Position numbers and translations under genes: made by a program
NCBI GenBank assembly: GCA_016212845.1
Contig: JACRDR010000178.1
Span: forward strand, 1-7,963
Reading direction: 5' to 3'
DNA length: 7,963 nt
Source: Elusimicrobiota bacterium
GTDB taxonomy: Bacteria > Elusimicrobiota > Elusimicrobia > UBA1565 > JACRDR01
In this document: in pieces, positions 1 through 6,364 of the stretch
Numbering within the stretch: position 1 is the first letter of the stretch
Layout: each line of letters starts with the position of its first letter
The notes under the pieces: generated by a model
The model's database searches: none
What the model saw: only the letters and a program-made list of their open reading frames with translations
What the model was told of the DNA's origin: nothing

Positions 1-1
1 G

Positions 2-859
2 GAGCCGTGGCTCAAGCTCATGGCCAAGCACGGCGTCACGATGTTCTCGGCGGTGCCGCCGCTCTACTCCGTCCTGGCGACGAAGATGAAGTCCGGCGAT
101 CTCAAGTCTCGGCTCAAGGCGCTCGTCCTCAAGTACTACTTCTTCCGGAAGGTGCGGCTCTGCATCAGCGGCGCCGCGCCCCTGCCGCCCGACACGGCCG
201 ACAGCTTCGCGCAGGCGATGGGCCTGCGGATCACCGAGGGCTACGGCCTCACCGAGACGAGCCCCGTCGCGACGATCTCGCCGCTCAAGTCGCCTAGAAA
301 AGGCTCCGTCGGCAAGGCGATCGAGGGCGTGTCGCTCAAGATCATCGACGACGCCGAGAACGTCCTGCCCATCGGCGCCGAGGGCGAGATCTGCATCCAG
401 GGCCCGAACATCATGCTGGGCTACCACAAGCGCGAGGACGCCACGAAGGAGGCGTTCACCAAGGACGGCTGGTTTAAGACCGGCGACGTCGGGGCCCTCG
501 ACGCCGAAGGCTTCCTCTACATCCGCGACCGCAAGAAGGACATGATCATCGTGACGGGCCTCATGGTCTTCTCCGCTCAGGTGGAGGCGGTGCTGGTCCA
601 GCACCCCGACGTCGCCGAGGCCGCGATCGTCGGCGTGCCGGAAGAGACGGGCGACGAGCTCATCAAGGCGTTCATCGTACTGCGGGAGGGCTCGGCGGCC
701 GACAAGGCGGCGCTCATGCAGTTCTGCCGCGAGAAGCTCGATCCCTACAAGCGCCCGCGCGATCTCGAGATCGTGTCGGCGCTCCCGAAGAACGCCCTCC
801 AAAAGGTCCTCAAGAGGGTCCTACGCCAGCAAGAGATCGACAAGCGCAAAGCCTCCTGA
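2..859 (+). CDS. AMP-forming acyl-CoA synthetase (long-chain fatty-acid--CoA ligase type), C-terminal part
   Basis: Partial gene: the reading frame is open from the first full codon and the N-terminus lies outside the window, leaving 285 residues. Members of the ANL (acyl/aryl-CoA ligase) superfamily activate a carboxylic acid with ATP to an acyl-AMP, then transfer the acyl group to CoA. Visible motifs, numbered from the first full codon: GYGLTE at 80-85 (adenylate-binding motif A5), GWFKTGD at 156-162 (A7, whose Asp binds the ribose), the hinge RDRKKD at 175-180 (A8), and the C-terminal PKNALQK ending at K268 (A10, catalytic Lys). Two motifs are atypical: Gln267 replaces the usual Gly before the catalytic Lys, and the segment after the hinge reads GLMVFSAQVE where GxNVYPxEVE is common. 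The substrate cannot be read from this fragment; a fatty acid is the most likely choice. The stop codon overlaps the frame of the following nucleotidyltransferase gene. Confidence 0.93.
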   Translation, partial: EPWLKLMAKHGVTMFSAVPPLYSVLATKMKSGDLKSRLKALVLKYYFFRKVRLCISGAAPLPPDTADSFAQAMGLRITEGYGLTETSPVATISPLKSPRKGSVGKAIEGVSLKIIDDAENVLPIGAEGEICIQGPNIMLGYHKREDATKEAFTKDGWFKTGDVGALDAEGFLYIRDRKKDMIIVTGLMVFSAQVEAVLVQHPDVAEAAIVGVPEETGDELIKAFIVLREGSAADKAALMQFCREKLDPYKRPRDLEIVSALPKNALQKVLKRVLRQQEIDKRKAS

Positions 860-2322
860 GCGCGCTCCCGCCGCGGCTCGCGGCCGCGCTCCGCGCGGCG
901 GCGCCGCTCGCGGGCGGGCCGCTCTTCGTCGTGGGGGGCGCCGTGCGCGACGCCGCCCTCGGCCGCCCTCTCACCGACCTGGACCTCGCCGTGCTCGGCG
1001 ACGCCGAAGGGCTCGCGCGCGCGCTCGCGAACAAGGCGTCCGGCTCCTTCGTCGTGCTCGACGACTCCACGCGGGTCTACCGCGTGGCCTTTCCCGAAGG
1101 GCAGGTCGATGTCGCCGAGATCCTCGGCGGAAGCATAGCCGCGGACCTCGCCCGGCGCGATTTCACGATCAACGCCATGGCGTACCCGGTCTCTCCGGAC
1201 GGAGCGCTCGGCCCGCTCCTCGACCCGAGAGGCGGCTCGCGCGACCTCGCCTCCGGCCTCGTGCGCGCCTCGGGCCCGGAGCCGTTCGCGGAGGACCCGC
1301 TGCGGCTCCTTCGCGCGTACCGTTTCGCCGCGCAGCTCGGGTTCACGGTCGAGCCGAAGACCCGGGGCTGGATCAAGAAGCTCGCGCCGAAGCTGCGGCG
1401 CTGCGCCGGCGAGCGCGTGCGCGTGGAGCTCATGGGCTTGCTCTCCGCGGGACCGGCCGCTCCGCACGTGCGCGCGCTCGACGAGGTCCGCCTGCTGTCG
1501 GCGCTCTTCCCCGAGCTCGAGAAGCAGCGCGCCTGCGCCCGCGGCTACTACGGCTCCGGCGGCGTGCTCCGGCACACGCTCGACGCGGTCGAGCGCATGG
1601 ATCTCATCCTCGAAAAGGCGCCCTCCGTCTGGCCGGAGCTGAAGGACTCGGTGGCCCGCGAGCTCGACCGCTGGGGGGGCAGAGCGGCTTCCGCGCTGCT
1701 TCGCCTCGGCATCCTGCTTCACGACGTCGCCAAGCCCGCGACCGCCAAGAAAATCGGCGGGCGCCTCCGCTTCTTCGGCCACGACGAGCGCGGCGCGAAA
1801 ATGACGCGCAAGGAACTCGAGCGCCTGCGATTCTCCGGCAAGGAGATCGACTCGGTTTCGGAGTGCGTGCGCCATCACTTGCGTCCCGGCAACCTCGCCA
1901 CGAACCGGGAGGTCTCGCCCAAGGCGATCTACCGGTTTTTCCGGGATCTCGGCGGCAACGGCGTGCCCCTGTTGTTCGTCTGCTGGGCCGACTACGCGAG
2001 CTACATGGACAAGGCCGCGGTCCGGCGCGCGCTGCCGACGCTGACCAAGGACCCCGGACCGCCGCCGGCCGATCCCGACAAGGGCAAGACCGTGCGGCAC
2101 CTGCGCCTCGTCTCGCTCCTGCTCAAGGCGTACTTCGAGCGCGCCGACGTGGTGCGGCCGCCCAAGCTCCTGACGGGTCACGACGTGATGAAAACCCTCG
2201 GCATCCCGCCCGGCCCCGCGGTGGGAAAAGCCTTGGCGAAGCTGACCGAAGCCCAGGCCGCGGGCAAGGTCCCGGACAAGGAGTCCGCCCTGGCCTTCCT
2301 CCGGCGGCTCAAAAAGACATAA
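856..2322 (+). CDS. cca: CCA tRNA nucleotidyltransferase / poly(A) polymerase family protein with HD domain
   Basis: Class II nucleotidyltransferase that adds CCA (or A residues) to tRNA 3' ends in the cytoplasm. Numbered from the GTG at 931: GGAVRD at 2-7, the catalytic carboxylates in TDLDLA (D16, D18), RRDFTINA from 75, and EDPLR at 121-125 followed by the family-typical RFAAQLGF. An HD phosphohydrolase-type domain follows: H215, H264-D265, GHD at 283-285 and RHH at 314-316. The C-terminus has the usual GxxPGPxxGxxL-type end. The start is uncertain. GTG 931 would remove the first beta strand (LFVV) and the leading helix, both of which are encoded just upstream in frame. No ATG, GTG or TTG lies in this frame between the upstream TAA at 475 and 931. 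A CTG at 856, overlapping the TGA of the preceding gene as CTGA, gives a family-like 488-residue protein and is used here; no clear Shine-Dalgarno sequence precedes it. The sequence does not separate CCA-adding from A-adding activity, so the symbol is provisional. Confidence 0.92.
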   Translation: MSALPPRLAAALRAAAPLAGGPLFVVGGAVRDAALGRPLTDLDLAVLGDAEGLARALANKASGSFVVLDDSTRVYRVAFPEGQVDVAEILGGSIAADLARRDFTINAMAYPVSPDGALGPLLDPRGGSRDLASGLVRASGPEPFAEDPLRLLRAYRFAAQLGFTVEPKTRGWIKKLAPKLRRCAGERVRVELMGLLSAGPAAPHVRALDEVRLLSALFPELEKQRACARGYYGSGGVLRHTLDAVERMDLILEKAPSVWPELKDSVARELDRWGGRAASALLRLGILLHDVAKPATAKKIGGRLRFFGHDERGAKMTRKELERLRFSGKEIDSVSECVRHHLRPGNLATNREVSPKAIYRFFRDLGGNGVPLLFVCWADYASYMDKAAVRRALPTLTKDPGPPPADPDKGKTVRHLRLVSLLLKAYFERADVVRPPKLLTGHDVMKTLGIPPGPAVGKALAKLTEAQAAGKVPDKESALAFLRRLKKT

Positions 2323-2368
2323 ATCGTTAATGGTAAACTAGCTAAATCCCTGATATATCCCTCCTGGG
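2323..2368 (+). promoter_or_regulatory. AT-rich intergenic segment with possible extended -10 promoter for the LamG protein gene
   Basis: This 46-nt gap is clearly richer in A and T than the genes around it. It contains TGATATATC at 2351-2359, which fits an extended -10 element (TG, one base, then TATATC with four of six consensus bases). I see no good -35 hexamer 16-18 nt upstream. Transcription from this box would begin near 2366, only a few bases before the ATG at 2369, so the mRNA would be almost leaderless. This agrees with the lack of a purine-rich Shine-Dalgarno sequence; the CCTCCT upstream of the ATG is of the opposite sense. No terminator hairpin for the preceding gene is apparent. 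Confidence 0.4.
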
Positions 2369-5300
2369 ATGCGCATGGGACGATTTCTTCTCGCTTTTCT
2401 TATAGCGGCCTTCGCGGCCGCCCCCGCGCTCGCGTTCGATAACTCCGCGCCCGGCTTGAGCCAGCTTCAAGTCACCGACTGCAACGGCACCGCGCGCAGC
2501 GTGCTGACCACCAACATCGCCAATCCGAACATCCTGCTCAAGATCCAGGACTCCCAATCGGGCCTGCATCGCGCCAGCAACCCGCTCATCGCGGGCTCCT
2601 CGACGCCCTTCGCGACCGTCTTGTTTTGGACCTTCGACGGCGGCGGACAAAACATCGCCGACGATTCGCAGACCGGCGAGTACGGCGTCCTCCAGGGCGC
2701 CGCCGCCTCGGACTGCCCCGGAGTGTACGACGCCGCGAAGGACCCCTGCTTCGAGACCTCGGGCGGGCCGACCGAGTCCACTCCGGCGAGCATACCGAAC
2801 GGCTTCCAAAAAAACCTGCACTTCATCGCCAGCCAGCCCGCCAGCTCGACGACGATCAAGGGCCTGATGCGTCCGACGACGTCGCACTTGTCCAATATTT
2901 CGGGAGCGGTCACCATCGAGTCCTGGGTGAAGCTGGACGCCACGGACGGCCCGCGGCCCTTCATCGAGTTCTCGACCACGACCCGCAGCGTGGCGACGGA
3001 CGAGATGAAAGGCCCCACGATCCGCTTCGGCACCATGGACGGCGGGACGAACGCGGCCGGCGCGATCTGGGTGGACCTTATCTCGACGGGAACCGGCGTC
3101 CAGCACAACAAGTTCTGGACCCCGGCCGGCACGCTCGACACGAACTGGCACCTGCTCACGTTCACCTACGACGCGGTCAGCGGCGGCGCCTTCATTTACA
3201 AAGACGGAGCCCAAGTGGCGAGCACGACCATCCAACTCGCCAACGGCGTGGCGCTTCGAACGGACTCCGAGTTTAGGATCGGCTACAGCACCGCGAACGC
3301 GGTCGCGCTCGGCTTCATCGGCCGCATCGACCAGTTCCGCGTCCTGTCGCGCGCCGTGGGAGCGGACGAGGCGCTCCAGGTCTTCAACGGCGCGCGCGTG
3401 CGCGTCTTCCGGAAGGACGTAGCCAGCCCGAGCACGTATCAGATCCCGCACGGCGCGAACACCAACTACGCCGACGGCTTTACGGGGCTGGTGAACTTCA
3501 GCCAGCCGGTCAATACGCTGACCGGCGGCTTCAACCTCGCGCTGGGCACCAACACCGTCGAGTTCCTGATCCCCGACCGCGCCGGCAACTCCGCGTCGCT
3601 CGCCGGCTCGATCAAGTACGAACCGAACGCCTCGCCGCCGCCGCTCCTCACCTCGATCGGCCCGCAAGGCAGCGGAAACATCACGTATACCTGGACCCGC
3701 CCGAGCGGCATCTGCACGAACCCCACGCTTCCGAAGTATCGAATCTACACCTGCACGGATACGCTCGCCGGCGTCGCCGACGTCAACGACACCGGCACGA
3801 CCAACACGACGGTCGAGGCGATCCCCGGCTTGAACGTCAACGTTAAGCTCGGACGCAAAGTCAGCGCTATCGACCAGATCCTCGGGCTCGAGAGCGTCAA
3901 AAGCTCCTGCGGCCAAGCCTACACCAACGCCGCGCCGCCGACCGGACTCACCGGCGACCCCGCCGCCATCACCACCGGAAGCATCCGGTTGACATGGAGC
4001 GGCGGCACGAATCCCTCGTACACGCGCTACCAGCTCGCGCAGTTCCCGACGCAGGCTAGAATCGCCGGCCAGGAAACCGTGCTGATCGGCCTCAACTCGA
4101 ACTACACCGCGACCAACGCCGTCGTGCAGGGCCTGAGCCCGGGCACCATGTATTACTTCAGCGTCTACTCCTTCAACGGAGACGCCACCGACCTCGACAC
4201 GCCGGGCGGAACGGTGAACGCCACGCCCGCCACGGCCGACGTCGCCACCACCGTCGAAGTCTCCACGATGACCGCGCGCGGGCTCACGACGGCGACCATC
4301 CAATGGGACTGGAGAGGCGTCCAGGGAGCCGACAGCTATACCGTCTACAACGGCACGAGCCCGGCGACGATTCTCTGCCAAGGCGTCAAGGCGACGTTTT
4401 GCACCGGCGCGTTCCCCGAGTCCTGCAAATGCACGAGCACGGGCTACGGGCCCGACACCCAGGTGAGCGCTTTCCTGAAGGCGAACGGCCCGCCGCCGGC
4501 GCCGCAAGGCATCCCGAGCAACACCGCCGCGGCGTTCACCCTGGCGATCCAGCCCACGGCCTTCGCGAGCACGGCGGTGGCGAGCAACACCGTGTCGCTC
4601 TCGTGGAACGGCAACGGGAACAGCCCGACGACGAACTACGAGATCCGCCGGGCCACCAGCGCCTCGCTCTTCGGGACCATCAGCACGACTTCGGCGCAAG
4701 GCACCTCGGCCGTCATCGTCGGGCTCTTCCCGGCGAGCACGTACTTCTTCCAGCTCCGAGCGCGCAACGGCGACGAGGTGTTCACCGCCCCGGCCGCGGC
4801 GACCGTGCAGGCGGTGACGCTCCCGTCCGCCGGCATCACCTCCTCGAGCGGCCCGCCCACCGCCTACGATCCGCCCACCGGAGCGATCGCGGTTTGGCAC
4901 TTCGACGAGACCAGCGGGGCGCTCAACGTCGACTCGTCGGGCAACAACCACCACGGGGCGCCCACCTGCGACTTCGCCGGCTGCAGCAGCACGCCCACGT
5001 ACACGTCGGGTCCGACCGGGCTCGGGCGCGCGCTTAACTTCGTCGGCCAGTCGAACAGCTACGTCCGGGTCTCGACCTCCGCGGGATTCGTCGCGCCGCC
5101 GGCGCTCACCATCTCGGTCTGGGTCAATCCGAGCACCGCCTTCCAGACTCCCGAAGCGACGGTCATCGCCAAGGGCAGCTCCACCGACTTCGGCTTCAGC
5201 TTGGACGTCGACAACACCGGAGGCATCCAGCGCTTCCGCTTCCGCGTCGCCAACAACTCCGGCGGCGCGAACACCTGCGGCGCCGCGCTCGAGTGCGTCT

Positions 5301-6364
5301 CGGCGACGGCGCTCCTCGATCCCGGGAAATGGCACCACCTCGTCGCGGTCTGGAACCCGGCAGGCCCCTCCCAGCAGCTTTACTACGACGGCGCCCTCGT
5401 GACCAACCGGGCGCTCACCGCCGCGACCTTCCGGAACGCCACGACGCGCGTCACCATCGGCAACCGGCCGTTCGGCGGCACGGCGACCTACAACGCCGCG
5501 TTCGCCGGGGCCATCGACGAGCTCCGGGTGCTCAATCGCGCGCTGACGGCGGCCGAGGCCGCGCAGGAGTACGCGGGGGGGCTCTCGGGGAACTTCGCCC
5601 CGCCGCCGCCCAACGACAACGTACGCCTCTCGATACCGCCGAACGCCTTCGGGGGTCCGGTGCGCGTCTTCGTGTCCGCCAATCCGCAGACGAGCCCGCT
5701 GAAGACCTCGCTCACCGCGATCAACACCGGCCTGAGCCTCCCGCCGACCGGCTTCACCTTCGTGCCGGGAAGCCTCATCGAGATCGTCGCGCAGGTCAAC
5801 GGCACGCCGTTCACTGATCTGCTCGCCTCCTCGGTCACGGTCTCGCTGCCCTACACCGACAACGACGGGAACGGTCTGGTCGACGGCACCAGTCCGCCCT
5901 TGGACGTCACGCGGCTCGTCGTCTACACCCTCGAGGAGACGCCGCCCCGGTGGGTGGCGCTGCCCACGACCGTCGACCGCACGACCCGGCGCATTTCGGG
6001 CCTCACTCCGCACTTCTCGATCTTCGCGCTTTTCGGGACGAGCGGCGTCGGCTCGGGCGACGACGTCAGCGTCTTCCCGGTGCCGTGGAAGCCCGGTTCG
6101 GGCGGCAAGTTCGACTCGGTGGCCAGCTGCAACGGCGCCACCGGCCTTTGCTTCGATAAGCTCGCGACCGCCGGTACGATCCGCATCTTCACGATCACGG
6201 GCGAGATGGTCATCGAGCTTCCCTTCAACGCCGTCAACGCGGGCCGCCTCGCGTGGGACGGACGCAACGCCGCGGGCCACCAGGTCGCCAGCGGCGTCTA
6301 CTTCGCGCGCATCAACGGCTTTTCTTCCGGCACGAGGATCATCAAATTCGCCATCGAACGCTGA
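2369..6364 (+). CDS. Large secreted surface protein: two LamG domains, fibronectin-III-like repeats, C-terminal FlgD/T9SS-type sorting domain
   Basis: A 1331-residue protein, probably an exported adhesin or glycan-binding protein; no catalytic domain was recognised. The signal peptide is 1-22 (RMGR n-region, Leu/Ala/Phe core, ALA before F23). Approximate domain order: LamG/concanavalin-like domain 1 at 84-341 (W87-T-F-D, W260-HLL, GRIDQFRVL); a linker; fibronectin-III-like segments near 420-515, 522-620, 625-722 and 728-822; LamG domain 2 at 838-1073 (W843-HFDE, DSSGNNHHG, W988-HHLV, IDELRVLNRAL); a ZU5-like segment near 1082-1225 (SIPPNAFGG, then an Asp-rich DNDGNGLVDG loop); and a C-terminal domain from about 1229 to 1331. 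The last domain has VFPVPWKPG at 1235, TITGEMV, WDGRN at 1296-1300 and VASGVYFARI, the pattern of FlgD-Ig-like and type-A T9SS sorting domains. Many paired cysteines suggest disulfides after export. ATG 2375 is an alternative start. The downstream PorV-family gene overlaps its 3' end. Domain boundaries are by eye. Confidence 0.9.
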   Translation: MRMGRFLLAFLIAAFAAAPALAFDNSAPGLSQLQVTDCNGTARSVLTTNIANPNILLKIQDSQSGLHRASNPLIAGSSTPFATVLFWTFDGGGQNIADDSQTGEYGVLQGAAASDCPGVYDAAKDPCFETSGGPTESTPASIPNGFQKNLHFIASQPASSTTIKGLMRPTTSHLSNISGAVTIESWVKLDATDGPRPFIEFSTTTRSVATDEMKGPTIRFGTMDGGTNAAGAIWVDLISTGTGVQHNKFWTPAGTLDTNWHLLTFTYDAVSGGAFIYKDGAQVASTTIQLANGVALRTDSEFRIGYSTANAVALGFIGRIDQFRVLSRAVGADEALQVFNGARVRVFRKDVASPSTYQIPHGANTNYADGFTGLVNFSQPVNTLTGGFNLALGTNTVEFLIPDRAGNSASLAGSIKYEPNASPPPLLTSIGPQGSGNITYTWTRPSGICTNPTLPKYRIYTCTDTLAGVADVNDTGTTNTTVEAIPGLNVNVKLGRKVSAIDQILGLESVKSSCGQAYTNAAPPTGLTGDPAAITTGSIRLTWSGGTNPSYTRYQLAQFPTQARIAGQETVLIGLNSNYTATNAVVQGLSPGTMYYFSVYSFNGDATDLDTPGGTVNATPATADVATTVEVSTMTARGLTTATIQWDWRGVQGADSYTVYNGTSPATILCQGVKATFCTGAFPESCKCTSTGYGPDTQVSAFLKANGPPPAPQGIPSNTAAAFTLAIQPTAFASTAVASNTVSLSWNGNGNSPTTNYEIRRATSASLFGTISTTSAQGTSAVIVGLFPASTYFFQLRARNGDEVFTAPAAATVQAVTLPSAGITSSSGPPTAYDPPTGAIAVWHFDETSGALNVDSSGNNHHGAPTCDFAGCSSTPTYTSGPTGLGRALNFVGQSNSYVRVSTSAGFVAPPALTISVWVNPSTAFQTPEATVIAKGSSTDFGFSLDVDNTGGIQRFRFRVANNSGGANTCGAALECVSATALLDPGKWHHLVAVWNPAGPSQQLYYDGALVTNRALTAATFRNATTRVTIGNRPFGGTATYNAAFAGAIDELRVLNRALTAAEAAQEYAGGLSGNFAPPPPNDNVRLSIPPNAFGGPVRVFVSANPQTSPLKTSLTAINTGLSLPPTGFTFVPGSLIEIVAQVNGTPFTDLLASSVTVSLPYTDNDGNGLVDGTSPPLDVTRLVVYTLEETPPRWVALPTTVDRTTRRISGLTPHFSIFALFGTSGVGSGDDVSVFPVPWKPGSGGKFDSVASCNGATGLCFDKLATAGTIRIFTITGEMVIELPFNAVNAGRLAWDGRNAAGHQVASGVYFARINGFSSGTRIIKFAIER
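6334..6348 (+). promoter_or_regulatory. Shine-Dalgarno GAGGA preceding an ATT start codon
   Basis: GAGGA at 6334-6338 is followed after 7 nt by ATT at 6346-6348, which is in frame with the PorV-family gene. The site lies inside the 3' end of the upstream LamG gene. The codons from ATT encode an arginine-containing n-region and a hydrophobic signal-peptide core. No ATG, GTG or TTG lies between GTG 6253 and the end of the signal peptide, so this ribosome-binding site decides the start choice. Confidence 0.6.

Noticed and set aside
745..2181. Minus-strand open frame opposite the nucleotidyltransferase gene
   Set aside because: Same register effect; the plus strand carries all family motifs, and the antisense product is low-complexity Arg/Glu/Ala-rich.
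2359..2365. CCTCCT-containing run just before the ATG of the LamG gene as a ribosome-binding site
   Set aside because: It has the anti-Shine-Dalgarno sense, identical to the 16S rRNA tail rather than complementary to it, so it cannot pair.
6253..6345. GTG 6253 as the true start of the PorV-family gene
   Set aside because: It would add 31 mostly Arg/Gly/His residues, out-of-frame translation of the conserved sorting domain, ahead of a complete signal peptide, and would overlap the upstream gene by 112 nt.
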